A DNA stretch of 56,242 nt from JAMOBE01 sp039908285 (GTDB taxonomy: Bacteria > Pseudomonadota > Alphaproteobacteria > Rhodospirillales > Rhodospirillaceae), in contig JAMOBE010000018.1 of assembly GCA_039908285.1 (NCBI GenBank), forward strand, positions 1 to 56,242, given 5' to 3'. Positions 16,250 to 24,491 of this stretch are shown piece by piece. Position numbers and translations under genes: made by a program. Under the pieces are notes generated by a model, which was not told where the DNA came from, did not search any database, and was given only the letters and a program-made list of their open reading frames with translations. How positions within the stretch are numbered: position 1 is the first letter of the stretch; every line of letters begins with the position of its first letter.

Positions 16250-17125
16250 CTATGCATTGACACCTTCCCGGGACTCCGCCGTCAGATACCGGTGCACCAG
16301 ATCCCGGGTGAAGTCGAGATAGGCCCCGGCGGCGGCGACGTCGTCGGACTGGCGGGCCGCCTGGATGACGAAGCCGCCGCCATAGCTGGTATGGCCCAGG
16401 AGGGCGAAGATCGCGTCGAAGCGGGTCTCTCCGGTCCCGAGGGGGCGGCTGTAGTCGGCGCGGGTGCAGTCCTTGATGTGGACGTTGCGGATGTGGCGGT
16501 GGTAGTGGGGGATCTCGTCCTCGGGGTCGAAGCCGAACCAGGTGCTGTTGCCGGTATCGTAGTTGATGCCGAGACGCGGGTGGCGGCGCAAATCGATGAA
16601 CCTGGCCAGCGCGCGGCCGTCCAGGTCGGTTTCCACCAGGATGTCGATGCCGACCTCGTCGGCGTGGTCCAGCGCCTCGTCCAGGAGATCGGCGAACGCC
16701 TTGGGATCGGGGGCGCGCTTCAGGGAATTGGGGCCGAGCATGGGCAGCTCGATCATCGGCAGCCCCGTCTCGGCGCCGCAGTCCAAAAGGATGCGCAGCA
16801 TGTCCCGGGCCTTGGCGCGGGCTGCCTTGTCGGTGACGGTCAGGGGCTGCTCCATCACCGTGTCGCAGCACAGGCCGGCCAGCACCACCCCGTGGTCGTC
16901 GGCCAGGCGGCGCAGCGTCGCGCGACCATCGGGCGTGCGAATGGGATGAATGTCGAAGCTCGCCATCTCGATGGTCAGTTCCATCGCGGTATAGCCAAGC
17001 TCCTCGGCCAGGGCGAACTCGCCCTCCCAGCCGTCGCCGGGGAAGGCCTGCACCCGGCCGCCCACGGGCGGCAGCAGCCGGCCCTGGACGATGCCAATGG
17101 CGTGACGGGGAACGGAAGGGATCAT
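16250..17125 (-). CDS. TIM-barrel sugar isomerase/epimerase-like protein
   Basis: A 291-residue protein of the xylose-isomerase-like TIM-barrel (AP endonuclease 2) superfamily. It starts AIGIVQGRLLPP. Metal-site segments are visible: LTIEMASFD, MIELPMLGP, ILVETDLDG, LGINYDTGNSTWFG and IRNVHIKDC, the usual Glu, Asp and His ligands of these isomerases/epimerases. The ATG at 17125 forms an ATGA overlap with the upstream Gfo/Idh gene. Together with the aminotransferase and cytidylyltransferase upstream it probably isomerises or epimerises an intermediate of the nonulosonate-type sugar; exact reaction unknown. Confidence 0.82.
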   Translation of the reverse strand: MIPSVPRHAIGIVQGRLLPPVGGRVQAFPGDGWEGEFALAEELGYTAMELTIEMASFDIHPIRTPDGRATLRRLADDHGVVLAGLCCDTVMEQPLTVTDKAARAKARDMLRILLDCGAETGLPMIELPMLGPNSLKRAPDPKAFADLLDEALDHADEVGIDILVETDLDGRALARFIDLRRHPRLGINYDTGNSTWFGFDPEDEIPHYHRHIRNVHIKDCTRADYSRPLGTGETRFDAIFALLGHTSYGGGFVIQAARQSDDVAAAGAYLDFTRDLVHRYLTAESREGVNA

Positions 17126-18171
17126 GATACTGTCACCGGTTGTCCCGTCTCCAGCGATTGCTTCATGCAGAGGGCGATGCGTTCGCCCCCGGCCACGGTC
17201 TTCAGGGAAAAGTCTGGCGCGCAACCGGTCCGCACGCAAGCGATGAAGTGACGCATTTCCTCGACGAACATGGTATTTCGCTCGAAAGCGGGAGCTTCGA
17301 ACGATTCCCGCACTCCATCTGCGGCATTTTCGAGGACGACCCGGTTGTCGAGGAGGCTCCAGTCCAGGCGTCCCTTCTCTCCCCGCACGGCGACGGCGAA
17401 GCGAATCGGGCGCTGGACGAGGGAGACATCGATCGTCGCCGCGACGGGACCGTGGGGGCCGTCGAACTCCATCAGGGTGGTGGCGGTGTCCTCGACGTCC
17501 AGATCCCAGGGCGACAGGTGGCCTCCCACCGTCCACAGCCGCCGCGGCAGGCCGAACAGCCCGTGCAGCAGGTTGCACAGGTGGATCTCGGTCAGCACCG
17601 CGCCGCCGCCCAGGTCGCGCCGCCCGGCATAGAAGGCGTTGTAGCGCTCATAGGGGTGCCAGGACGGCAGGAACGAGTTGCCCTCCATGCGCACGCCATA
17701 GACTCGCCCGACCGCGCCATCCCGCACCATCTGGCGCAGACGGGTCACCGACGGGTTGAAGTTCAGCATGTAGGCGACCATCACCGGCACGCCGGTGCGC
17801 TCCGTCGCGGTCAGCAGGGCGTCCAGTTCCGCCTCGCTGGCGCAGGCGGGCTTTTCCAGCAGCACCGGCACCCCAAGCTCCACCAGGGCCAGGGCATCGG
17901 CGCCGTGGCGGCTGGTGGGGGTGGCGACCACGGCGCAGTCGGGCCGAAATGCCCGCACCGCCTCAGTGATGCCAGCGTAAAGCCGGATACCGTATTTCTC
18001 GACGATATCCACCCCGTGGTTGGCCGCCAGGTCCGGGCCGATCTCGAAGCGGCGCCCGGTATGGCGCACGGCGGCCACCTCGGCCTCCGGCTCCAGCAGG
18101 CGGAGATTGCGCAGGTGGCGCTGCCCGACCCCGCCCAGGCCCTGGAACAGGACTTTCAGCGGTGTACTCAT
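17122..18171 (-). CDS. Gfo/Idh/MocA-family oxidoreductase
   Basis: A 349-residue oxidoreductase with an N-terminal NAD(P) fold (VLFQGLGGVGQRHLRNLRLL), VVATPTSRHGADAL, VLLEKPACASEAELD carrying the EKP lysine, and a C-terminal substrate domain with DLGGGAVLTEIHLCNLLHGL. Start and stop overlap neighbours by four bases (aminotransferase before, TIM-barrel after). Family members of this kind next to PLP aminotransferases often generate the keto sugar that is then aminated, for example in amino-sugar routes; that is the likely role here. It is clearly a different gene from the Gfo/Idh at 9258. Confidence 0.87.
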   Translation of the reverse strand: MSTPLKVLFQGLGGVGQRHLRNLRLLEPEAEVAAVRHTGRRFEIGPDLAANHGVDIVEKYGIRLYAGITEAVRAFRPDCAVVATPTSRHGADALALVELGVPVLLEKPACASEAELDALLTATERTGVPVMVAYMLNFNPSVTRLRQMVRDGAVGRVYGVRMEGNSFLPSWHPYERYNAFYAGRRDLGGGAVLTEIHLCNLLHGLFGLPRRLWTVGGHLSPWDLDVEDTATTLMEFDGPHGPVAATIDVSLVQRPIRFAVAVRGEKGRLDWSLLDNRVVLENAADGVRESFEAPAFERNTMFVEEMRHFIACVRTGCAPDFSLKTVAGGERIALCMKQSLETGQPVTVS

Positions 18172-19499
18172 CGGCGGGTCGTCTGGGCCATGAAGTCGTT
18201 GACCTTGCGGAACACCGGCTGCACCACCGGCCCCTCGAGGAAGTCGGTGATGGGCTTGTTCTGGTCGATGATGGAGCGCAGCACCTTCATGGTGTCGTCG
18301 TAGACCTCGAGGGTACGGTCGACGATGTCCGCCGTGTGGCTGAAGGACATGGAGTGGTAGCCGCCGAACAGCACGCCGCGCTTGATGGTTTCCTGCTGGA
18401 ACAGGGTCTTGATCTCCAGCGAGTCGAAGCGCCCGCGTCCGTCGAAGCTCACCACCGTGCGGCAGGGGTAGCCCAGGCACTGGACGAAGTCCTCGACGCC
18501 GTGCCGGGCGGCCAGGGCGTTGAAGCCCTCCTTGAGCCGCCCCCCCACGGTCCACAGGTGGTCGATCACCTTCTCGCGGCGGATCTTGTCGATGGTCGCC
18601 CGGGCCGCCGCCAGCGACAGGGTCTCGCCGCCGTAGGTGAACGAGAAGAAGGTGTTCTCGAGTGCCTGGATGTACTCGTGCTTTCCCACCACCGCCGAGA
18701 CCGGCATGCCGTTGCTCATGGCCTTGGCGAAGCAGGCCAGGTCGGGAGTGACGCCGATCAACTGCTGCGCCCCGCCCTCGGCGAAGCGGAAGCCGGTGAT
18801 GATCTCGTCGAACACCAGCAGGGCGCCGTTGGCGTGGGCCAGGTCCCGCACCTTGTGCAGGAAGTTGTCCTTAGGCTCGGCCACCTGGAGCGGTTCCATG
18901 ATCACGCAGGCGATCTGGTTCTTATGGCGCTCGAACACCTGGGCCAGGCTGTCGAGGTCGTTGTACGAAAACGCGTGGGTGAGGTCCTGATTGAACCGCG
19001 GAATGCCGGCGTTGCGGTCGGTGTTGGCGATGTACCAGTCGTGCCAGCCGTGATAGCCGCAATAGGCCACGTGCTCGCGTTCCGTCACCGCCCGGGCGAC
19101 CCGCACCGCCGCCGAGGTGGCGTCGGCCCCGTTCTTGCCAAAGCGCACGCCCTCGGCGCAGGGGATGATGTCGATGAGGCGCTCGGCCACCTCCACCTCG
19201 AGGGGGGTCGCCAGGCTGAAGACGATGCCGTTCCTGAGCTGCTCGATGATGGCGGCGTCCACGTCCGGGTCGCAATAGCCGAGGATCACCGGCTGGCAGG
19301 CCATCACGTAGTCGATGTACTCGTTGCCGTCCACGTCCCAGGTCAGGCAGCCCCGGCCCCGCTCCAGGTACTTCGGGGTCAGGCCATCCACGAACTGGTT
19401 CGGGCGCTTGGAGTAGGTCTGGGTCCCCATGGGGATGATCCGCTCGGCGCGGTGCCACAGGGCGTTGGAGCGGGTGATGTCGGGCTTGCGGGCGTCCAT
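18168..19499 (-). CDS. Class III PLP aminotransferase (glutamate-1-semialdehyde-type)
   Basis: A 443-residue fold-type I PLP enzyme of aminotransferase class III, close in pattern to glutamate-1-semialdehyde aminomutase. Seen: RFGKNGADATSAAVRVARAV (cofactor phosphate loop), YCGYHGWHDWYI, LLVFDEIITGFRFAEGG with the PLP-ring aspartate, and CFAKAMSNGMPVSAVVG with the probable Schiff-base lysine, about residue 266. It probably transaminates a keto sugar, or isomerises an amino group, in the nonulosonate route; a haem-pathway HemL role is unlikely given its neighbours. The ATG at 19499 is chosen because GAAAGGA lies just upstream, 13 bases after the NeuA-like gene. Confidence 0.85.
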   Translation of the reverse strand: MDARKPDITRSNALWHRAERIIPMGTQTYSKRPNQFVDGLTPKYLERGRGCLTWDVDGNEYIDYVMACQPVILGYCDPDVDAAIIEQLRNGIVFSLATPLEVEVAERLIDIIPCAEGVRFGKNGADATSAAVRVARAVTEREHVAYCGYHGWHDWYIANTDRNAGIPRFNQDLTHAFSYNDLDSLAQVFERHKNQIACVIMEPLQVAEPKDNFLHKVRDLAHANGALLVFDEIITGFRFAEGGAQQLIGVTPDLACFAKAMSNGMPVSAVVGKHEYIQALENTFFSFTYGGETLSLAAARATIDKIRREKVIDHLWTVGGRLKEGFNALAARHGVEDFVQCLGYPCRTVVSFDGRGRFDSLEIKTLFQQETIKRGVLFGGYHSMSFSHTADIVDRTLEVYDDTMKVLRSIIDQNKPITDFLEGPVVQPVFRKVNDFMAQTTRR

Positions 19500-19512
19500 G
19501 ACGGAAGTCCTT

Positions 19513-20283
19513 TCAGCGCAGGCGATCGCGCAGGTGCTTCGGGATCCTGGTCTCCGGCAGGCCGTCGAGCCAGGCCCGGACGTCGGCGGAGGCGAGCAGG
19601 CGGCGGAAGTGCTCCGGGTGCTTGGTCTTCCACGCCAGCAGGTCCTCGGGCTCGTCCACCTCCTGCATGGCGGCGGCCTTCTCCGGGGACAATAGCACCG
19701 GATGGCTGTCGCCGCACACCAGGTTGGCATTGGCCCGCGGCAGGTCCCGGACCCGGACGCAGCATAGATAGTTGTAGTTCTCCCACGCCGGAGGGTAGTC
19801 CTGTCGGTTGTAGTAGTCGTTGTCGATGAACTTGGCCACCGTCCCGGCCGTTTCGTCGATGCGCCAGACGTTGAAGGGGTGGGTTTTGGCGGGGATGAAG
19901 CTGCACAGGCCGGCGGGCTGGCGGGCGTCGATCACCGCGCGGGCGGCCTTGAAGTCCTCGACGTCGCGGTAGACCAGGGGGATGAACAGCAGCCAGAGAT
20001 AGTCGTCCGGCTGGACGGGGCAGTTCTCGACCACATCGACGAAGGCCTCGCGGATGGAGTTGTGGTCGCCGGCCAGGTGGTCGGGGCGGCGGCGGATGTC
20101 GAAGCCGCGGATCTGGGCGGTCTTGATCAGCTCCTCGTCGTTGGTGGTGACGATGACCCGGTCGAACAGGGCTGAGGTAGTGATGAAGTCGGCCAGGTCG
20201 CCGAACAGGGCGCGGTTCTTGCCGGGGAGGCCCTTGCTGCCGGCGCGGGCGGGGATGACGGCGATGTGGTGGGGTGTGGTCAT
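19513..20283 (-). CDS. NeuA-like CMP-sugar (acylneuraminate) cytidylyltransferase
   Basis: A 256-residue enzyme of the CMP-sialate synthetase type. The signature IAVIPARAGSKGLPGKNRAL opens the protein; DRVIVTTNDEELIKTA, HNSIREAFVDVVE and YLWLLFIPLVYRD follow, the last replacing the usual LLQPTSP loop with an unusual LFIPLVY. It would activate a NeuB-type keto sugar with CTP. The start at 20283 follows a hairpin-rich spacer (20312-20445) that separates it from the formyltransferase. With NeuB- and NeuD-like genes close by, a nonulosonic acid product is probable; which one cannot be read from sequence. Confidence 0.84.
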   Translation of the reverse strand: MTTPHHIAVIPARAGSKGLPGKNRALFGDLADFITTSALFDRVIVTTNDEELIKTAQIRGFDIRRRPDHLAGDHNSIREAFVDVVENCPVQPDDYLWLLFIPLVYRDVEDFKAARAVIDARQPAGLCSFIPAKTHPFNVWRIDETAGTVAKFIDNDYYNRQDYPPAWENYNYLCCVRVRDLPRANANLVCGDSHPVLLSPEKAAAMQEVDEPEDLLAWKTKHPEHFRRLLASADVRAWLDGLPETRIPKHLRDRLR

Positions 20284-20311
20284 GGGAGGCTCATGTAATT
20301 ATTAATAATAA

Positions 20312-20445
20312 AGAATAAGAACGAGGGGCCAGTCGGCCCCTCGTGCTCCCCATTACTTTTTATTGAGTGACCATAACGGGGGGCATCATTGAACGCCAAA
20401 AAAAATGGGGAGAACGAGGGGCCGACTGGCCCCTCGTTCTTATTC
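20312..20445. terminator. Pair of mirror-image hairpins
   Basis: Two hairpins (stems about 20319-20346 and 20411-20440) built on cgaggggcc and ggcccctcg lie 65 bases apart. The 42-bp blocks that contain them (20312-20353 and 20404-20445) are inverted complements of each other with one mismatch. The second is a perfect 13-bp stem (agaacgaggggcc) followed on the plus strand by a T-rich tail. They sit between two minus-strand genes. Either a bidirectional terminator/attenuator splits the operon here, or this is a small inverted-repeat insertion. The same stem sequence recurs at 47077 and 52874, where a terminator role is clear. Confidence 0.7.
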
Positions 20446-20463
20446 TTTCTTTCTTATTCACCA

Positions 20464-21501
20464 TCACTTCATCGCCTTCACCGACGGCACGCTCACCCGC
20501 GCCGCCACCAGCCCCTCCGCCGGCGTATGCAACGTGTGCCGCGTCCGCAGCACCGCCGCCGCCGCATCACGCCGTCCATCCACCGTCACCTCCCTGACCC
20601 GGAGCAGCCCCCCCCCCGCAACCAGGTTGACACCACCATCCCTCCGCACCGTCACCACCTTGCCGTTGCAGAACGGGTGAAAGCCGTCCGCCTGGACGAT
20701 CTCGGCATCGTGAAGGTGGACGCGCCGGTCCTTCAGGAAGGTGTGGGCGCCGGGATAGGGATCGGAGAAGGCGCGGACGAACCGCTCCACCATCGCCACC
20801 GGCCAATCCAGGTCGATCGCCCCGTTCAGTTCGGTGTGCAGACGGGGCAGGTAGATCATCTCGTCGTCGTCCTGCGCCGTGGCGGCCAGAGGCAGACCCG
20901 ACAGCACGGCATCGACGAAGGCATCCATCACCACCCGCGAGCACGCCATCTGTCCGCGATCGTAGTCCAGCGGAATGGGCCGGTCGGTGGCGAGTGGCAT
21001 CTTATGCCGGAACAGGATGGCGCCGCTGTCGATGCCCTCGTCGACCATGTGGATGGTGCTGGCGACGCTGTGGCTGCCGTTCAGGATCTTCCAACTGTTC
21101 AGCCCGCCGCCGCGCTCCACCGGCAGCCAGGCGCCATGGATGTTGAACACCAGGCCGGAGAAGGCCTCCAGCACCGGCTTTTTGATGATGGCCCGGCAGG
21201 CGGTGGAAAAGGCCGCCGTGCAGCGGTGCCGGGCCACCAGGGCCAGGAACTCGGGGCCGTTGATCTCCTCCACCTCGACCACCACCGCCCGACCCGCCGC
21301 CGCCAGCTCGTCGAGCCGCCCGAACAGCCCATGGGGGATCAAGAGCCGCCGGTCGCGGTCATAGGTGTGCTGCGGGTCGATCACCACCAGCGGCGGCGGA
21401 AAGCCGGCGTCGGTCAGGCGCTCGATCAGCCGGTCCTGGGTGTGATGACGGCCCAGGATGACCCAGCGCAGGTCGCCACGCGGCGGCAGGCGGATGTCCA
21501 T
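20464..21501 (-). CDS. Formyltransferase-domain protein
   Basis: A 345-residue protein with a formyl_trans_N domain. The catalytic triad region is visible: VFNIHGAWLPVERGGG (Asn and His), then ASTIHMVDEGIDSGAILF with the Asp. Such enzymes transfer a formyl group from 10-formyl-tetrahydrofolate to an amino sugar. The N-terminal part (RWVILGRHHTQDRLIERLTD) and the C-terminal part (FCNGKVVTVRRDGG) flank this core; the latter may be an FMT-C-like region. A run of nine C bases (20608-20616) lies in the C-terminal coding region. The ATG at 21501 starts 11 bases after the SDR stop and has only a weak ribosome site. With an aminotransferase in the locus, an N-formyl sugar is a likely product. Confidence 0.82.
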   Translation of the reverse strand: MDIRLPPRGDLRWVILGRHHTQDRLIERLTDAGFPPPLVVIDPQHTYDRDRRLLIPHGLFGRLDELAAAGRAVVVEVEEINGPEFLALVARHRCTAAFSTACRAIIKKPVLEAFSGLVFNIHGAWLPVERGGGLNSWKILNGSHSVASTIHMVDEGIDSGAILFRHKMPLATDRPIPLDYDRGQMACSRVVMDAFVDAVLSGLPLAATAQDDDEMIYLPRLHTELNGAIDLDWPVAMVERFVRAFSDPYPGAHTFLKDRRVHLHDAEIVQADGFHPFCNGKVVTVRRDGGVNLVAGGGLLRVREVTVDGRRDAAAAVLRTRHTLHTPAEGLVAARVSVPSVKAMK

Positions 21502-21512
21502 GGCTTTGTCTT

Positions 21513-22379
21513 TTACCAGATGGTCCGGCCGCCATCCATCACCAGGTTGTGCCCGGTCATGAACGACGACGCGTCGGAGGCCAGGAAGACGATGGCGCCC
21601 TTGAACTCGTTGATGGCCGCCATCCGCCCCATGGGAATGCGGGAGGCAAGCTGGGCCACGAACTTCGGATCGTGGTCGCGGTACACCCCGGCCGGCGAGA
21701 AGGCGTTGACCCGCACGGCGTCCGGCCCCCACAGGGTGGCCAGATAGCGGGTCAGGTGGATGACCCCGGCCTTGGTCACCGCATAGAACGCCGGGGTGTT
21801 GAACGGCATGCCGGGATAGTCGAGGGCCGGATCGGGGGCGTAGATGCGCTGGTCGGGGCTGATGACGCCCACATCCGAGCCGATGTTGACGATGGAGCCT
21901 CCCCCCTGGCGCACCATGATCGGCCCGAACATCTGACACGCGAGCGCCGTGCCGGTCAGGTTGACGGTGAGTCCGGCGTCCCACACGGCGCGGCTGGTGG
22001 TCTCGAAGGGGGCGAAGAAGGCCTCCGGGTCGGCGTCGCAGGTGTACTTGGTCAGGGCGGCGTTGTTGATCAGCACGTCGATGCGGCCGTGACGAGCCAC
22101 CAGGTCGGCGGCGACGGCGGCCAGTCCCGGACCGTCGGTGATGTCGGCGACGGCGGTCTCGCAGCGGAAGCCCTCCGCCCTGACCCGCCCGGCGGCGGCG
22201 GCCAGCGCCTCGGCCGACAGGTCCAGCAGTACCGGCAGCCCACCCATCTCGGCCAGCGCCGACGCGAACTGCACGCCAAGGAACCCGGCCCCGCCGGTGA
22301 TGACGCACACCCGACCCGTCAGGTCGTACTGGGCGCGGACGGAGGCCGGGGCGGTGTGGGTCTTGAGGGTCGGGCTCAT
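21513..22379 (-). CDS. Short-chain dehydrogenase/reductase
   Basis: A 288-residue classical SDR: cofactor motif VCVITGGAGFLGVQFA, DVLINNAALTKY (NNA motif), the serine in GSIVNIGSDVGVIS, and the catalytic YAVTKAG (Tyr and Lys). A long insertion between the catalytic Ser and Tyr (APDPALDYPGMPFNTPAF) is unusual for small SDRs and resembles the legionaminate/nonulosonate-cluster SDR kind (PtmA-like). The ATG overlaps the NeuB-like stop by four bases. It probably oxidises or reduces a ring carbon of the NeuB product or of its precursor. Confidence 0.86.
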   Translation of the reverse strand: MSPTLKTHTAPASVRAQYDLTGRVCVITGGAGFLGVQFASALAEMGGLPVLLDLSAEALAAAAGRVRAEGFRCETAVADITDGPGLAAVAADLVARHGRIDVLINNAALTKYTCDADPEAFFAPFETTSRAVWDAGLTVNLTGTALACQMFGPIMVRQGGGSIVNIGSDVGVISPDQRIYAPDPALDYPGMPFNTPAFYAVTKAGVIHLTRYLATLWGPDAVRVNAFSPAGVYRDHDPKFVAQLASRIPMGRMAAINEFKGAIVFLASDASSFMTGHNLVMDGGRTIW

Positions 22380-23446
22380 GGGGTCCTCGGGGCCAGCAGG
22401 GGTTCGCTGATGGGAGTCTCGGCCGGAATGGTGGCGCGGGCGGTGCGGCCGATCAGGGCGTAATAGGCGCCGGGCGGCATGCCCTGTCCGCCGGCCCGCT
22501 TGATGGCCAGGTTGTTGCGGCCGAGCCTCTCCCCGGCGCCGATGTCGCGCTTGGCCACCACGCTTTTGCGCAGCAGGGGGCGGTTGGCGGCCTCGCTCGG
22601 CATGACCCGCTTGACGCCGTCGCCAAGGGCCGCCTCGACGGCACGCATGGCCTGGACCAGGTCCTTTAGCTCGGCCGGCTCCACCGACGCGCGGTGGTCG
22701 GGGCCGGGCAGCGAGCGGTCCAGGGTGAAGTGCTTCTCATAGACGCAGCTCCCAAGCGCCACCGAAGCCAGGGCGGCGCTCAGGGACGGCACGTGGTCGG
22801 AATAGCCCACCGGGACATCCAGCTCCCGCGACATGGTGGTCATGGCCCGCAGGTTGGCCTCCTCCAGGGGCGCCGGGTACTCGGCGGTGCAGTGCATGAG
22901 GACAAGCTGCTCGCAGCCGCCGCGGCGCAGGGCGGCGACCGACTCGCGGACCTCGTCCATGGTGCACATGCCGGTGGACAGGATCACCGGGCGGCGCTTC
23001 GAAGCCACGTACTCGAGGAACGGCAGGTTGTTGCTGTCGGTGGAGGCGATCTTGTAGGCCACCACGTCCAGCCGGTCCAGGAGGTCAACGCTCGGCTCGT
23101 CATAGGGGGTGGACATGAAGACGATGCGCCGCTCCTCGCAACGGGCCTTGACCCGGGCGAAGTCGGCGGCGGACAGTTCCTCGCTCTTCAGCAGCGCGAA
23201 CCACGACTGGGACTGGTCGGTGCCGGTGGTGGCGATGTGGTACTCCGCCTTGGGGCTGTGGCGGGTGATCAGTTCCTCGGTGACGAAGGTCTGGAACTTG
23301 ACCGCGTCGGCCCCGGCCTCGGCGGCGGCGTCCACAAGCTGGAGCGCCAGGTCGATGCTGCCGTTGTGATTGACTCCGGCCTCGGCAATGATGAACGTCG
23401 GCAGGCCCGGCCCGATCCGCAGTCCCTTGAAGTCGATACCCTTCAT
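22376..23446 (-). CDS. NeuB-family nonulosonate (sialate-type) synthase
   Basis: A 356-residue PEP-dependent synthase with an N-terminal TIM barrel (TFIIAEAGVNHNGSIDLALQ, ADAVKFQTFVTEELI, YKIASTDSNNLPFLEYV, LSTGMCTMDEV, LVLMHCTAEYPAPLEEANLR, VPVGYSDHVPSLSAALA, EKHFTLDRSLPGPDHRAS) and a C-terminal antifreeze-like SAF domain (LRKSVVAKRDIGAGERL). It condenses PEP with an N-acyl mannosamine-like or related sugar. The ATG at 23446 is preferred to 23455 because it overlaps the TGA of the upstream TIM-barrel gene exactly (ATGA). NeuB, PseI and LegI cannot be told apart safely from motifs alone. Core enzyme of this half of the locus. Confidence 0.9.
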   Translation of the reverse strand: MKGIDFKGLRIGPGLPTFIIAEAGVNHNGSIDLALQLVDAAAEAGADAVKFQTFVTEELITRHSPKAEYHIATTGTDQSQSWFALLKSEELSAADFARVKARCEERRIVFMSTPYDEPSVDLLDRLDVVAYKIASTDSNNLPFLEYVASKRRPVILSTGMCTMDEVRESVAALRRGGCEQLVLMHCTAEYPAPLEEANLRAMTTMSRELDVPVGYSDHVPSLSAALASVALGSCVYEKHFTLDRSLPGPDHRASVEPAELKDLVQAMRAVEAALGDGVKRVMPSEAANRPLLRKSVVAKRDIGAGERLGRNNLAIKRAGGQGMPPGAYYALIGRTARATIPAETPISEPLLAPRTP

Positions 23447-24444
23447 TTCCCCCATCCTATCGTGGACGTTCTTTTCTTGGGCATTCCAGCAACCTGCTCC
23501 CTCTCCCCCTCGAGGGGGAGAGGGCCGGGGTGAGGGGGTGGGGCGGGCGGCACCATCTCGGGAGCTTCGGCACCCCCCTCACCCAACCCTCTCCCCCCGG
23601 AAGAGGGGGGAGAGGGCTTATTGAAGTCTTTTCTTGTCGTTGTTGCCTGGCGTACCAGGGCGATGCTCTCGGCCAGATCGGCCTGGACAGCGTCGCGGAA
23701 CTCGAGGATCAGCGGCACGTCGCCGAGACGCTTGAGCCACGGAAGGACGAAACTGTCCCCGGTCAGCGGGCGGTGCTGGTCGCGAAAGCCGTCGTTATGG
23801 CTGAGTTCCACCGCCGCGAACCGGTGTTTGAACCGCGCGACGAAGTCCTCGGCGGAGAACCCATGCTCGGCGGCGGCCAGCACGGTGTGGGCCAGGTTGA
23901 AGGTAAGGAGCAGGTCTTCCGGAAACTCCGCCAGCAGGCGCTCATAGTCGGCGGGCCGCTCGGCCACCGAGACGCCGGGCGTGGTCCGCGAGCCTTGCGT
24001 CTCCACCGCCAACCCCACCCCAAGCAGCCGGGCCACATCGACCAGGTCTGCGAGGGACTCCACCATGGCGGCGAAGGCCTCGTCCTGACCGGCCCCCACG
24101 GCGGCGAAGCGGAAGTCGAACCCCTTGTCGCCGGCGGCTTTCGCCTTTTCCATCGGCTCGGCCAGGAAGCCCGGATGGACGGTGTACAGCGAGGCTCCCA
24201 CCTCGGCGGCGAAGGCGAGGCACTCCCGCGCATGCCGCACCGACGCCCGCCGCACCCCGGCATCGGTGGAGGCCAGGTTGATGATCATGTCCTCCCGCGC
24301 CGGCGGAAAATAGTTGTGACAGAGGAGCGGCCCCCGCCAGCCCCGCCGCACGACGTCGGGAAAGTCCTCCCGCCAGACATGGGTCGAGCCCAGCTCCACC
24401 CCGTCCACATCCAGGCCCTCCAGCAGCGCCAGGGCGTCGCCCAC
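23443..24444 (-). CDS. TIM-barrel sugar isomerase-like protein with repeat-coded tail
   Basis: A 333-residue xylose-isomerase-like TIM-barrel protein: GVELGSTHVWREDFP, LLCHNYFPPAREDMIINLAS, GASLYTVHPGF, GLAVETQGSR, LTFNLAHTVLAA, AAVELSHNDGFRDQHRPL and PLILEFRD hold the strand ends and likely metal ligands. After TTTRKDFNK the frame enters the dispersed repeat and is translated through all of it, giving a proline/glycine-rich tail of about 60 residues, and its TGA then overlaps the NeuB-like ATG. A GTG at 24444 is given as start, but 17 conserved-looking residues (RVYVSTTFLGSG) lie upstream in frame; a CTG at 24495 overlapping the NeuD stop could be the true start. Probably a sugar isomerase/epimerase in the nonulosonate pathway. 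Confidence 0.75.
   Translation of the reverse strand: MGDALALLEGLDVDGVELGSTHVWREDFPDVVRRGWRGPLLCHNYFPPAREDMIINLASTDAGVRRASVRHARECLAFAAEVGASLYTVHPGFLAEPMEKAKAAGDKGFDFRFAAVGAGQDEAFAAMVESLADLVDVARLLGVGLAVETQGSRTTPGVSVAERPADYERLLAEFPEDLLLTFNLAHTVLAAAEHGFSAEDFVARFKHRFAAVELSHNDGFRDQHRPLTGDSFVLPWLKRLGDVPLILEFRDAVQADLAESIALVRQATTTRKDFNKPSPPSSGGRGLGEGGAEAPEMVPPAPPPHPGPLPLEGEREQVAGMPKKRTSTIGWGK
23499..23618. repeat. Dispersed hairpin repeat inside a coding region
   Basis: Complete copy (left palindrome 23499-23524, middle ggcaccatctcgggagcttc, right palindrome to about 23616). It lies inside the 3' part of the TIM-barrel gene and leaves the frame open, coding for SPPSSGGRGLGEGG and PPHPGPLPLEGERE segments. 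Confidence 0.9.
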
Positions 24445-24491
24445 CTCCGTGGCGCCGCTCCCGAGGAAGGTGGTGGAGACGTAGACCCGGC

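Noticed and set aside
18168..19499. HemL (glutamate-1-semialdehyde aminomutase) of haem synthesis
   Set aside because: The family resemblance is real, but the gene is locked in a CMP-sugar operon and alphaproteobacteria normally make aminolevulinate with HemA (ALA synthase).
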